DNA of 64,000 nt from positions 1 through 64,000 of the forward strand of contig CAVBFD010000003.1 of NCBI GenBank assembly GCA_963594655.1. Direction: 5' to 3'. This stretch comes from Colivivens sp963594655. Its GTDB lineage: Bacteria > Bacteroidota > Bacteroidia > Bacteroidales > Bacteroidaceae. A program made the position numbers and the translations under genes. Position 1 is the first letter of the stretch; each line of letters opens with the position of its first letter. This document shows, in pieces, positions 8,584 to 17,532 of the stretch. Below the pieces are notes generated by a model that was not told where the DNA came from, did no database searches, and was given only the letters and a program-made list of their open reading frames with translations.

Positions 8584-9591
8584 TCACTCGTTCACACGTC
8601 CGCAATGGGGACACTTCCCCTTGATCCTCATCCTCTGTCCACAATGGCCACAGACATACCAGCAACGGATGTGGCGGAAATAAATCCACAGCAGCAAGAC
8701 GATGTAGGCTACAGTCAGGGGATAGCCCACATAAAGGGCGGTGGTCCACGAAACGACAAGATAGGAAATCATGGAAACCCCGAGAAGCTCAAAGATATAG
8801 TACATCCCCTGCACGATATAGAAATGGTGGTACACCTCAATGACCATCGCCACAAAGACCGTGAGGGTGAGCCATACGAGGGTCACGAGCGCTGCCATCA
8901 CAGGCGGCAGAATCAGGGGATTGAGTGTCGGGTGGAAATAATATTCCTGCCAGAACTCCGGGGCGAAGTTCTGTATGCTCACATAAAGACAGGCGGTGAC
9001 CGACACCAGTATAAGTAGGAATACAGGATAGAAACTGTCCATCTCCTCAAACCGGAATATCTGTAGAGTATGCCTCGTGCCGCGCCTGAAGAGGTAGCAG
9101 ACCAGTCCCAACACCACTATGGCGGACATCCACGCGGACCGGCTGCCAGTCAGTGTGTCTATCATCTGGGAAATCAGGTCGTCGGGTACGGTGGACTTCA
9201 ACAGCGCGTCCTCCCCGGTCCAGCCCATGGTGAACTGGTCGCGCGCCACCTTCACCCACACGGTGTCGCCCGCCTCGTCCACACGGATGTCAGCCACGGC
9301 TATCACGTCGTGTCTGCGCACCACACACGTGTCCGTCATCCTGTCCTCACCCGGCACCAGCACGAGCGAGTCGGCCTTGACCACAAAATTGAAGTTGTTG
9401 GTGTAGTGGTGCAGCAGCCGGAACTCCAGACTGTCCGCCTGTTGGCGCGTCAGTTCATAGAGAGTGTCCGACTTCTCAATCGCCGTTATCAGTGAGTCGG
9501 CAGCCGGCGCGTCCCCACAATCCACACCCGCGTCGTCGCAGGCGTAAAACGCGGCTATTACCAGCAATATGACCACACCGACAGTTCTCAT
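8584..9591 (-). CDS. Membrane protein with lipobox and C-terminal zinc ribbon
   Basis: A 335-residue protein of unknown function. The N-terminus has a hydrophobic segment with a possible lipobox at Cys18. A periplasmic region of about 135 residues follows and includes GWTGEDALL, a motif like those ending bacterial SH3 folds. Four or five TM segments lie between about residues 155 and 310. The C-terminus carries a treble CxxC zinc ribbon (CGHCGQ and CPHCGR). It is the last gene of the pepO-metA-U32 operon, only 2 nt after the U32 stop. The zinc ribbon would lie in the cytoplasm. No specific function can be assigned. Confidence 0.6.
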   Translation of the reverse strand: MRTVGVVILLVIAAFYACDDAGVDCGDAPAADSLITAIEKSDTLYELTRQQADSLEFRLLHHYTNNFNFVVKADSLVLVPGEDRMTDTCVVRRHDVIAVADIRVDEAGDTVWVKVARDQFTMGWTGEDALLKSTVPDDLISQMIDTLTGSRSAWMSAIVVLGLVCYLFRRGTRHTLQIFRFEEMDSFYPVFLLILVSVTACLYVSIQNFAPEFWQEYYFHPTLNPLILPPVMAALVTLVWLTLTVFVAMVIEVYHHFYIVQGMYYIFELLGVSMISYLVVSWTTALYVGYPLTVAYIVLLLWIYFRHIRCWYVCGHCGQRMRIKGKCPHCGRVNE

Positions 9592-9593
9592 CC

Positions 9594-11498
9594 CTACACC
9601 TTTTTCATATCAGCGTTGACATCCACCACCTTCATCACACACTGCCTACAGTCGAAGTCCAACCGGAAACGCCTACCGTTGGCGAGTTGCAGATAGAGTT
9701 CACCGTCACCCGGCTGTCCGCCGCCGGCGTTCTTCCGTCCGTTCTTGTGGCACCATCCCAACGAGTACCTTATGCAGTGCTTACAGAACATCACAGGCAC
9801 TCCCTGCGGATGCGTTTTTTCGTAAGCCCAGTCAACCTGCGCAAAACCCTGTTCATGCCAGAACTCCATCGCCTTGTCGTTGTACACGTTTCCGAGATAA
9901 GTGACGTGCCGTGACTTACTGTCATTTGCGGCTGACATGTCCCCCACCGGTTCCTGTACAGGCAATCCGTCCGCTTTAACTGTCGCTGTCCGCCCGTCAG
10001 GCAAGTGAGGCACACTGGCAACCAGCTGTCTCCTCCACTCCGCCAACTGTGAAGCGGGAATGAACCAGTTCTTCCTGTAGTCGATGTCCAGTGACCGTAG
10101 CCTGTAGACCGTGCCGCCCAACCGGGACAACTGCCGTTCGATGCCGGCGGACTGGTGGGTCCGCGCCAGTTCCTTCCCGCATACAGCGTCCACTGACGCG
10201 CGCATCCCATAGTCGTCCGCCATCGACAGGCGGAAGCCGTCAGGGGTTTCCGTCAGGGTCATGTCAACCGGGATGTACCTCTCCGCACTGTCCTTCTGCA
10301 GCACATCATCGAAAGCCTTGTCGAAATTGCGGAATATGCGCGTCTTAGGCCGTAGCCCATGAGGCATCTCCCTGGGGTACAGCCTACCGTTCTCCACCTT
10401 GTTTATCCTGAAACCGAAGAGTTTGCCCTTACTGTCCACGAAACACAGTCCGTCACCGTTGGCGAACGGTTTGAGTCCCGCCACAGTAAAACAATTGGGA
10501 TACACCTCCTTCACCGTCCCCATCTCCTCGCCCATGGCCTTGGGCGTGTCGAACGAGAAGATGCGTTCGTTGCGTCCGTAAAGGAAGTAACTCGTGAACC
10601 CGCGGTTGAAACTCTTGTTCACGTCAGGCCGGAACTTCAGTTCAACCCTACCCATGGACGCTCTCGCATATTTGTCGGGCTGCGCGCTGACAATCATGTT
10701 CAACGCCTCACTATACGCCGCCGTCACATTCTTCACATACCCCATGTCCTTCAGCCTTCCCTCAATCTTCAGCGACGAGACACCGGCGTCAATCAGTTTC
10801 TGCAACGATCCAATCTGACACAAGTCCTTGAGCGACAACAGGTGTTTGTCCTTCATCAGCACCGTCTCCCTGACACCGCGTCCCCTGCGCGACTGCTGCA
10901 CGAGGTCGAACGCCATCCGGCACACCTGCGCGCACTCTCCCCGGTTCGCGCTCCTGCCGAACAGACATTCACTGGCATAGCACTGTCCGCTCATGCTGAC
11001 ACAGAGCGCGCCATGCACAAAGGCTTCCAGTCTCACGTCGGGACACTGACCGTGGATGGCCTGTATGTCCTCCAGCGACAGTTCCCTGGCAAGCACCACC
11101 TGTTCGAATCCCCATTCACGCAACTGACGCACCTTCTCGGGAGTCCTGTTGTCCATCTGTGTGCTTGCATGGAGCGGAATGGGCGGTATGTCGAGTTTCT
11201 TCAGAGCCAGGTCCTGCACTATAAGGGCATCCACATGGATGTCGTAGAGCTTACGTACGAGTGCCTCCACCTCCATCAGCTCACTGTCTTTCAGTATGGT
11301 GTTGACCGTGACATAGACCTTGGCGGCAAACTGGTGGGCATAGTCCACCAGCCGTTGTATGTCCTTCAGACTGTTGCCGGCGGCCACGCGCGCGCCGAAC
11401 CGTGGCGCGCCTATGTACACGGCATCCGCACCGTGGCGTATAGCCTCGATTCCTATGTCCGCGTTACGTGCGGGGGCCAGCAGTTCAATCTCAGTCAT
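9594..11498 (-). CDS. U32-family protein (RlhA/TrhP-like RNA hydroxylation factor)
   Basis: A 634-residue cytoplasmic protein of the peptidase U32 family. The N-terminal TIM-barrel part begins IELLAPARNADIGIEAIRHGADAVYIG. The central signature with clustered cysteines (GQCYASECLFGRSANRGECAQVCR) binds an Fe-S cluster in RNA-hydroxylating members. The length and the long C-terminal extension match the RlhA branch with a DUF3656-like region (E. coli RlhA hydroxylates 23S rRNA C2501) rather than the shorter TrhP. C-terminal cysteines (CKHCIRYSLGWC, CRQC) form another metal-binding candidate. Its ATG overlaps the end of metA by 8 nt, so translation is probably coupled. RNA versus tRNA target is unresolved. 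Confidence 0.85.
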   Translation of the reverse strand: MTEIELLAPARNADIGIEAIRHGADAVYIGAPRFGARVAAGNSLKDIQRLVDYAHQFAAKVYVTVNTILKDSELMEVEALVRKLYDIHVDALIVQDLALKKLDIPPIPLHASTQMDNRTPEKVRQLREWGFEQVVLARELSLEDIQAIHGQCPDVRLEAFVHGALCVSMSGQCYASECLFGRSANRGECAQVCRMAFDLVQQSRRGRGVRETVLMKDKHLLSLKDLCQIGSLQKLIDAGVSSLKIEGRLKDMGYVKNVTAAYSEALNMIVSAQPDKYARASMGRVELKFRPDVNKSFNRGFTSYFLYGRNERIFSFDTPKAMGEEMGTVKEVYPNCFTVAGLKPFANGDGLCFVDSKGKLFGFRINKVENGRLYPREMPHGLRPKTRIFRNFDKAFDDVLQKDSAERYIPVDMTLTETPDGFRLSMADDYGMRASVDAVCGKELARTHQSAGIERQLSRLGGTVYRLRSLDIDYRKNWFIPASQLAEWRRQLVASVPHLPDGRTATVKADGLPVQEPVGDMSAANDSKSRHVTYLGNVYNDKAMEFWHEQGFAQVDWAYEKTHPQGVPVMFCKHCIRYSLGWCHKNGRKNAGGGQPGDGELYLQLANGRRFRLDFDCRQCVMKVVDVNADMKKV

Positions 11499-12414
11499 GG
11501 ATGTCGTCTATATTATAAGGTGTGGTCTGGTAGACATAATAGTTGAGCCAGTTGGTGAAGAGCAGGTTGCCTGTCGAACGCCACCTGACCACAGGTCCCT
11601 TGTCGGGGTCGTCGTCCCTGTAGTAGTTCTTCGGCATCTGTATCGGCAGGTTCTTCGCCAAGTCGCGCCTGTACTCAGCGTCCAAGGTGAGCGGCGCGTA
11701 CTCCGAGTGTCCTGTGATGAAGAAGTCGCGTCCGCCACGCGCGGTGACGATATGCACTCCAGCCTCGCCTTCTCCCATGGATATTATCTTCAGTCCCGGC
11801 ACGGCCCTTATCTCGTCGGCGTCGAGCGTTATGTGCCGGCTGTGCGGCACATAGAACTCGTCGTCGAACCCTCTGAATATCGGCAGTTGGGGGTCGAGCG
11901 CGTGATGGCGGAACACACCGAACACCTTCTCCGAGGTCGGGTGCTTCTGTATCCCGTAGAAATGGTAGAGTCCGGCGAAGGCTGCCCAACAGATGTTGAG
12001 TGTGGATGTCACGTTACTGTGCGCCCAGTCCATCACCTCCTGCAGGTCATGCCAGTAGGTCACCTCCTCGTAGTCCATCCCCTCCAGAGGCGCGCCGGTG
12101 ATGATCAGTCCGTCGTACTTCTTGCTCTTCATATCCTCGAAGTCGTGGTAGAACGCCCTCATGTGTTCCACAGGCGCGTTCTTCGACGTGTGGCTCTTTA
12201 TCTTCATGAACTCAATCTCAATCTGTAGGGGCGTGTTCGAGAGGATACGTACAAAGTCGGTCTCCGTCGTTATCTTTATCGGCATCAGGTTGAGTATGGC
12301 AATCCTCAGAGGACGAATATCCTGGTTGAGAGCGCGCGTGGTGTTCATCACGAAGATATTCTCCTGCTTGAGCAGTTCTATCGCCGGCAGTCTGTCTGGT
12401 AGTTTCAGTGGCAT
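11491..12414 (-). CDS. metA: Homoserine O-acyltransferase (MetA family, acetyl-CoA type predicted)
   Basis: A 307-residue enzyme of methionine biosynthesis that acylates homoserine at its hydroxyl. The catalytic cysteine is Cys142 in NICWAAFAGLYHFYG, with His236 and Glu238 in TGHSEY. Residue 111 is glutamate in TGAPLE. In characterised MetA enzymes Gly111 (E. coli) goes with succinyl-CoA and Glu111 (Bacillus cereus) with acetyl-CoA, so this one is predicted to be a homoserine O-acetyltransferase despite the usual 'succinyltransferase' name. It lies second in the operon, 13 nt after pepO, and overlaps the U32 gene. Confidence 0.95.
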   Translation of the reverse strand: MPLKLPDRLPAIELLKQENIFVMNTTRALNQDIRPLRIAILNLMPIKITTETDFVRILSNTPLQIEIEFMKIKSHTSKNAPVEHMRAFYHDFEDMKSKKYDGLIITGAPLEGMDYEEVTYWHDLQEVMDWAHSNVTSTLNICWAAFAGLYHFYGIQKHPTSEKVFGVFRHHALDPQLPIFRGFDDEFYVPHSRHITLDADEIRAVPGLKIISMGEGEAGVHIVTARGGRDFFITGHSEYAPLTLDAEYRRDLAKNLPIQMPKNYYRDDDPDKGPVVRWRSTGNLLFTNWLNYYVYQTTPYNIDDIHD

Positions 12415-12427
12415 ACAGTGTCCTCCC

Positions 12428-14458
12428 TTACCATATATTCACCCTCTTGTCCTCAGGAATGAACAAGGGGTCTTTCTCTGTGATTCCGAACGCCTCGTAC
12501 CATGCGTCAATCTGCGGCAGCGCGCCGTTCACGCGCCACTCGCCCAGTGCGTGGGGGTCAATGGTCGTCAGTCGGCGCATCTCTTCCTGTGTGATGTTCT
12601 GCGCCCACACACCGGCATAGGCTATGAAGAAACGCTGTTCGGGTGTGAGTCCGCTTACCGTAGGCAGCGGGTTGTCCTTAGTGGCGTTCTTGAATGCCGT
12701 GTACGCTATCTTCAGACCTCCGTGGTCAGCTATGTTCTCGCCCTGTGTCAGTTCACCGTTGGCGTGCAGACCCGGCAGCACCTCTATGCCGTTGAAGAAG
12801 TCCACCATCACCTTAGTGTGTTCCTTGAACTTCACATCGTCGCCGGCTGCCCACCAGTTGTGGAAGTTGCCCTCCTTGTCGAACTGGCTTCCCTGGTCGT
12901 CGAATCCATGTGTCATCTCGTGTCCGATGACAACACCTATCGCACCGTAGTTGAACGCGTCGTCGGCGCTCATGTCGAAGAACGGATATTGCAGGATGCC
13001 GGCGGGGAAACAAATCTCGTTGGTTGTGGGGTTGTAGTAGGCGTTGACCGTCTGTGGGGTCATGTACCACTTGTCACGGTCAACCGGTTTCTTGTAGTTC
13101 TTCGCCACCTCGTCCTTCACGAACCACACGGATATGTCCTTCATCAGTTCGTAGAGGGTCTTCTCGGGGTTGATGTCGAGCGTGCTGTAGTCCGTCCACT
13201 TGTCAGGATAGCCTATCTTCACACGGAAAGCGTTCAGTTTCTCCTTCGCCATCAGTTTCGTGGAGTCGCTCATCCAGTCCTGCCTGTCTATCCGTTCCGC
13301 AAGGGCCGCCTGCAGGTTCTTAACGAGCTGCACCATACGTTCCTTGTTCTCCGCGGGGAAGTACTTCTCCACGTACATCTGTCCGACAGCCTCACCGAGG
13401 ATGCCGCTCACGGAAGCCACCGACCGTTTCCAGCGCGGCTGCATCTGTTGCTTGCCTGACATCACCCTTCCGTTGAAGTCGAACGACTCAGCATAGATCT
13501 CGTCGCCCAACACACTTGACGCGCCGTCGAGCAGACACCACTCCAACCAGTCCTTCAGTTCCCTCTCCGGGGTCTCGTTGAGGATGGCCACCGCCTCCTT
13601 CACCGCCTCCGGCTGTCCCACAGACAGGGAGTCGAGTCCCGTGATGAGCATTGACTCGAAGAACTCATCCCAGTCCATTCCAGGGTAGTCGCGCTTGAGT
13701 TCGGCGAACGACATCTTGTTGTAGTTCTTCGCCGGGTCACGCAGTTCCACCCTGCTCCTCGAAGCCACAGCCATGCGGTGTTCCACGTTCCATACGGAGT
13801 TCATCTTCCTGGCTGCGGTCACATCGTCGTCGCCCACCAGACTGAACATCTTCACTATATGCGCCTTGAACGCCTTACGGATGTTCTCCATGGACGGGTC
13901 ATCACTCACATAGTAGTCCTTTGTCCCGAGCGAGAGTCCGCCCTGTCCTATCTCCACCATGTTCATGGTGCTGTTCATCATGTCCGCCCCGATACCCGAC
14001 GCGATAAGGTGGGAACCGCCGTAAATCTGCCTTGTGTTCATGTAGCTGAGGATAGTCTCACGGGAGTCGAGCGACTCGATTTCCTTCATGTCAGCCATGA
14101 TGGGCTTGTAACCGTCGGTGTTCTGGCGCACCGAGTCCATCCTCATCTTGTAGAGGTCGCCTATCTTCTGCGCGACACTCCCCTTCTCGTTGTCCTTCTC
14201 CGCCAGTTCCTCAATCAGGGTCCTTATCTGTTCCCTGTTGGTTTCGGCAATGGCGTCAAAACTGCCGAAACGCGAATATTCGGGTTTCAGCGGATTTGCC
14301 GCCATCCATCCTCCACAGGCATACCGGTAGAAGTCCGTACCGGGAGCCACGGAGTCGTTCATGTTCTCCAACTTGATTCCCATGCCAAGCTGATTATTCT
14401 GGCATGATCCTAATGCAATAGCCATAACCATCAATGATGTTAGTTTTTTAAACCTCAT
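12428..14458 (-). CDS. pepO: M13-family zinc endopeptidase (neprilysin/PepO-like lipoprotein)
   Basis: A 676-residue metallopeptidase. The signal peptide ends in a lipobox with Cys19 (ALGSC), so it is a surface or periplasmic lipoprotein. The zinc motif HEMTH is at 513-517 and the third ligand Glu574 is in GENIADHGG, with Asp578 next to it. The substrate-contact NAYYNPTTNEICFPAGILQ region lies just before the zinc motif, and the C-terminus ends in the conserved aromatic VNIW. Length is normal for bacterial PepO. It likely cleaves oligopeptides outside the inner membrane. It is the first gene of the operon pepO-metA-U32-zinc ribbon. Confidence 0.93.
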   Translation of the reverse strand: MRFKKLTSLMVMAIALGSCQNNQLGMGIKLENMNDSVAPGTDFYRYACGGWMAANPLKPEYSRFGSFDAIAETNREQIRTLIEELAEKDNEKGSVAQKIGDLYKMRMDSVRQNTDGYKPIMADMKEIESLDSRETILSYMNTRQIYGGSHLIASGIGADMMNSTMNMVEIGQGGLSLGTKDYYVSDDPSMENIRKAFKAHIVKMFSLVGDDDVTAARKMNSVWNVEHRMAVASRSRVELRDPAKNYNKMSFAELKRDYPGMDWDEFFESMLITGLDSLSVGQPEAVKEAVAILNETPERELKDWLEWCLLDGASSVLGDEIYAESFDFNGRVMSGKQQMQPRWKRSVASVSGILGEAVGQMYVEKYFPAENKERMVQLVKNLQAALAERIDRQDWMSDSTKLMAKEKLNAFRVKIGYPDKWTDYSTLDINPEKTLYELMKDISVWFVKDEVAKNYKKPVDRDKWYMTPQTVNAYYNPTTNEICFPAGILQYPFFDMSADDAFNYGAIGVVIGHEMTHGFDDQGSQFDKEGNFHNWWAAGDDVKFKEHTKVMVDFFNGIEVLPGLHANGELTQGENIADHGGLKIAYTAFKNATKDNPLPTVSGLTPEQRFFIAYAGVWAQNITQEEMRRLTTIDPHALGEWRVNGALPQIDAWYEAFGITEKDPLFIPEDKRVNIW

Positions 14459-14489
14459 AGTATGCTTCCTGTTAAAACAATTTCAGCCG

Positions 14490-14521
14490 CAAAGTTACGA
14501 CATTTATTCGTAACCACCAAA
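14490..14521 (-). promoter_or_regulatory. Promoter of the pepO-metA operon
   Basis: TTTG (14518-14521) and TAACTTTG (14490-14497) on the minus strand are separated by exactly 20 nt, an exact match to the Bacteroidetes -33/-7 consensus. The start codon lies 32 nt downstream of the -7 box. Confidence 0.8.
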
Positions 14522-14595
14522 CAAGTGGCGGTCGGCTGTCCACAGGAACCGGGGTTCTCAAACCTCCGGCATGGCCATTCAGGTGTTCCGTGCTG

Positions 14596-15054
14596 TCAGC
14601 GCTTGACAAACTCCACACTGTCGCCGTGCTTCTTGCTCACCTTCACCAGGAGGCAAGGCACTGTCCGGTAGGATCGCGGATCACCCGACACGACGGTCTT
14701 GTAGGTCACCACGATATGTCCGTCACGCTTCTTGACGCTCTCGATCTTTATCTCCGTATCGTTATAGGTTTCGGGTTCTACGATGGCTATCACGTTCTCT
14801 TTCTGGAAATCCACCGAGGTGGGCAGACCGCCCGGACCCATCACGGCAGCCATGCCGAAGTACTGCCTCATCTCCTCACTGGCGGTGATGACCCGTGGGG
14901 AGAAGTCCGCCACGTCGTTTCTCACGAAATAATGCAATACTTCCGTGTAACCTACGGTCTTCTCTGACGTGCCGCACGAGTGGAGTACCGCTGTCGCCAC
15001 CGCAATCACGGCAAGTGGCAATACCCTAAAAATCAATTTGTATGTCCTTTTCAT
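14596..15054 (-). CDS. Small lipoprotein, resembles PrcB C-terminal domain
   Basis: A 152-residue predicted lipoprotein: a hydrophobic signal segment ends at Cys27 (VLHSC). The C-terminal half (ENVIAIVEPETYND onward, ending in a basic beta strand PCLLVKVSKKHGDSVEF) looks like the compact beta fold of PrcB-type protease-complex proteins. This is a resemblance by eye, not a firm match. It follows the beta-barrel protein of the sigma-factor cluster by 45 nt and is probably the last gene of that operon. Function is unknown. Confidence 0.55.
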   Translation of the reverse strand: MKRTYKLIFRVLPLAVIAVATAVLHSCGTSEKTVGYTEVLHYFVRNDVADFSPRVITASEEMRQYFGMAAVMGPGGLPTSVDFQKENVIAIVEPETYNDTEIKIESVKKRDGHIVVTYKTVVSGDPRSYRTVPCLLVKVSKKHGDSVEFVKR

Positions 15055-15099
15055 TGTCTTGTTTTTGTCTTGTTTGCCAGTCTGTCTGGGGGACAGGAC

Positions 15100-16434
15100 T
15101 CAGAACGAATACCTGAATCCAAGTCCAAGACTGAGGTTCAGTGGGGTGTCCTTATATATATTGGTCACGCCACTATGATTGTCAAAATGGTAACTCACGC
15201 CCGGTTCAAGATATAGTCCCACATGGTCGGCGATGTCCAGGCGGACACCGAGAGCGGCGTTGGCGGAACACTGGATCCGGTTCTCCTTTATCTTGTCATA
15301 CTGTGTAGTCGCCTCCTTGCCGTAGACCGCGAACTCAGTGGTAGACTCACCCTTCACACATTTCTCCGCCATACCGCCTACTGTACCGTAGAGACTCAGC
15401 CGACGGTGAGAGAAGAAGGTGTAGCCGATGTTCAGCGGAACACCCACATAATGCAGTTTCTGGTGGGTTGAATAATAGGACTCGGCTGTACCCGACACAA
15501 GGTCGGAAGACAGATAGCTGTAGGTCAGGCCCGTCCCGACCGACCATCCCATACCGAGATTCCAAGAGACTGAAGCCCCGATACGGACCGGTTGGCGGTG
15601 CGACTTCCGTGTGTACACCGTCCTGTCGCCGTTTCCGACGATGACCTCCTCCAGCACACCGAACTCGTCGGACCCGCTGCCGTCACCTTTTCCTCCTTCA
15701 CCGGAACCCGACTGCCATATACTGCCGGCCAGCAGCTCGTCATACCCCGTGCGTTCCATACTGGAGTTCATGACACCCTGTGCCACTACCGACACCGAGA
15801 TGCCTTTCTCTCCCGAACGGTTGGAAGCGAGGAGTGAACCGTCCCACGAACCGGTGTCGTAGGTTCGCCTCCGTCTCTCCGGCCTGTCGGACCAGGACCG
15901 CACAGGCTGTGGAGTCTGTTGCCCTGTTGTGTCCGTCCGTCCTTGTTCCGTTGCCACAGGATTTGTTTTCTCGTCGTCAAGCCCCCTGGATGTATCTTCC
16001 ACCGACGCAAGAGCGTCACCCACCGCCGAAGTCTTGTAGACTGTAGCCGCACGGTCGGCACGGATTGCCTCAGCGTCATCAGCCATAGAGGCTGTTTGCT
16101 CCGTGTCCGCAGACGAGGTATGTTGAGAGGTTTCAGAAACCTTGGCAAGATTCGGGTATGCGACAGGGGAGTCCTTATGTCGGGTGCCGATCCAAACTCC
16201 GCCACCCACCACCAGACAGCCCGCGAACACGGCCGCCGCCATCCATACGCCCCTTCGGCGCATGCCGACCGACCGTGGCTGACAGGCTGGCATCTGTCGT
16301 GCTGGATTATGGGAATCCTGCACGCCCCTCTGATCCAACCGCCGCTCGATGTCGGTCCACAGACCCTCCGGTGGCGACATCTCGAAGCCCTCCATCTTGC
16401 GTTCCAAGTCCTTTATCCATTTATCGTCATCCAT
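15100..16434 (-). CDS. Single-TM protein with C-terminal beta-barrel domain, candidate anti-sigma partner
   Basis: A 444-residue protein. The first ~85 residues are charged and cytoplasmic-like, containing WIKDLERKMEGFEMSPPEGLW. One TM (VWMAAAVFAGCLVVGGGVWIG) follows, then a Ser/Thr/Asp-rich linker of about 150 residues. The C-terminal ~200 residues alternate in the manner of a PorT-like outer-membrane beta-barrel and end in an aromatic residue (LGLGFRYSF). The start codon overlaps the sigma-factor stop by 8 nt, so the two are translationally coupled. This gene order is common in Bacteroidetes, and the protein may hold the sigma factor at the membrane. That role is inferred from context, since no ZAS-type anti-sigma motif is seen. 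Confidence 0.65.
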   Translation of the reverse strand: MDDDKWIKDLERKMEGFEMSPPEGLWTDIERRLDQRGVQDSHNPARQMPACQPRSVGMRRRGVWMAAAVFAGCLVVGGGVWIGTRHKDSPVAYPNLAKVSETSQHTSSADTEQTASMADDAEAIRADRAATVYKTSAVGDALASVEDTSRGLDDEKTNPVATEQGRTDTTGQQTPQPVRSWSDRPERRRRTYDTGSWDGSLLASNRSGEKGISVSVVAQGVMNSSMERTGYDELLAGSIWQSGSGEGGKGDGSGSDEFGVLEEVIVGNGDRTVYTRKSHRQPVRIGASVSWNLGMGWSVGTGLTYSYLSSDLVSGTAESYYSTHQKLHYVGVPLNIGYTFFSHRRLSLYGTVGGMAEKCVKGESTTEFAVYGKEATTQYDKIKENRIQCSANAALGVRLDIADHVGLYLEPGVSYHFDNHSGVTNIYKDTPLNLSLGLGFRYSF

Positions 16435-16996
16435 GGTTTCTCGTTTTATATTCGTTAATGAATCCTCTCAACATGTCCTTCGCCTTGTGGAACTGCGAAG
16501 CGGAAGTGTCGGGCCGGATGCCGAGCGAGTCGGCAATCTCCTTGTGGCTCTTGTGTTCGAAAACATAGAGGCAGAACACCGTACGGTAGCCCCGAGGCAG
16601 TTTCATCACCATCTCCTGTATGGCTTCCGGGGTAATGTCGAGGGTGTCGGGACTGTCCTCCTCCGCCACGTCGGGCAGTTCCCATTCGGGATAGGAGACC
16701 TCCGGGCGGTCGGTCCGTCTCAGGTACGAGAGCGACTCGTTCACCACCACACGGGTCATCCACGCCCTCACCGATCCTTTTCCCCTGTACTCAAACCCTC
16801 CGATTCCGTCGAAGATCTTCACGAAACTGTCCTGCAGCACGTCCCTCACATCGTCCTGCTCTGCCACATAACGGGAACAGACGGCGGTGAGATAACCTAT
16901 ATGCCGTTCATATAGGTTTCTCATTGCCGCAGCATCTCCATGCTTCACCAGAAGGATTTCTCTCTCCTCCTTGTCACTGTTCCAATTGAAAAGCAC
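16427..16996 (-). CDS. ECF RNA polymerase sigma factor
   Basis: A 189-residue sigma-70-family factor. Region 2 runs from LYERHIGYLTAVCSRYV through DVRDVLQDSFVKIFDGIGGF, and region 2.4 includes SVRAWMTRVVVNESLSYLRR. Region 4 is the C-terminal helix-turn-helix (LPRGYRTVFCLYVFEHKSHKEIADSLGI). There is no region 1.1 or 3, so it is an ECF type. The start codon is GTG (16994-16996); the next ATG would remove part of region 2. It is coupled to the downstream beta-barrel protein and lies 32 nt after the Ig-like lipoprotein. Its stimulus is not known. Confidence 0.9.
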   Translation of the reverse strand: MLFNWNSDKEEREILLVKHGDAAAMRNLYERHIGYLTAVCSRYVAEQDDVRDVLQDSFVKIFDGIGGFEYRGKGSVRAWMTRVVVNESLSYLRRTDRPEVSYPEWELPDVAEEDSPDTLDITPEAIQEMVMKLPRGYRTVFCLYVFEHKSHKEIADSLGIRPDTSASQFHKAKDMLRGFINEYKTRNHG

Positions 16997-17028
16997 CGTC
17001 TGTGTCTCGTTTTCGTGTACGTGGCCTA

Positions 17029-17379
17029 CTACTTCACTGTGGTTGCGAAACGGCCTGTGTTCTTGTCCTTGTCGGTCACCACAACCGCGACCGTACCTGC
17101 CTTCACTCCTGTCACGAAAATGGAGTCTGCCTTGGTAGTCACTTTCGCGATGGCCTCACTGCCCGACTTTGCGGTGAACGGCTGTGTTCCGTTGGTCACC
17201 TTCAGGGTGTCGGTCTTTCCCACCTCCACACTCACACTGTTCTTGCTGAACTTGAGGGTCGTCGTCTTGCTTGAGTCGTCGTCGTCATCGTCACTGCATG
17301 ACGCGAAAGTAACCGAACCGATCAGGGCTGCCATCAATACCATTGAACCTAAGATATTCACTGTTTTCATTGTCTTCAT
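17029..17379 (-). CDS. Small Ig-like (BIG2-type) lipoprotein
   Basis: A 116-residue predicted lipoprotein. The signal peptide ends at Cys28 (TFASC), and six aspartates follow directly, a pattern that favours surface export in Bacteroidetes. The rest is one small beta-sandwich with BIG2-like spacing (LKFSKNSVSVEVGKTDTLKVT and VTGVKAGTVAVVVTDKD). The longer frame begins with a TTG at 17400, so the ATG at 17379 (MKTMKTVN) is preferred; 17370 is also possible. It precedes the ECF sigma gene by 32 nt and may be a surface component or target of that system. Confidence 0.6.
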   Translation of the reverse strand: MKTMKTVNILGSMVLMAALIGSVTFASCSDDDDDDSSKTTTLKFSKNSVSVEVGKTDTLKVTNGTQPFTAKSGSEAIAKVTTKADSIFVTGVKAGTVAVVVTDKDKNTGRFATTVK

Positions 17380-17532
17380 TTGTTTGTTTAAGTTGTACAA
17401 TCATTTTCTTTTTCTTGACGGAACTCCGGGAATCAGGTCTGTGCACCGGCCGCCTCCTTTCGTCCCTGTCTGCTACTTAAACTCACAATCGGCAAAACCT
17501 TGCCTGCGGAATGTGTTAAACTTTGTTACCCG

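Noticed and set aside
10359..11546. Plus-strand 395-residue frame opposite the U32 gene
   Set aside because: No recognisable domains and it overlaps a conserved U32 gene coupled to metA.
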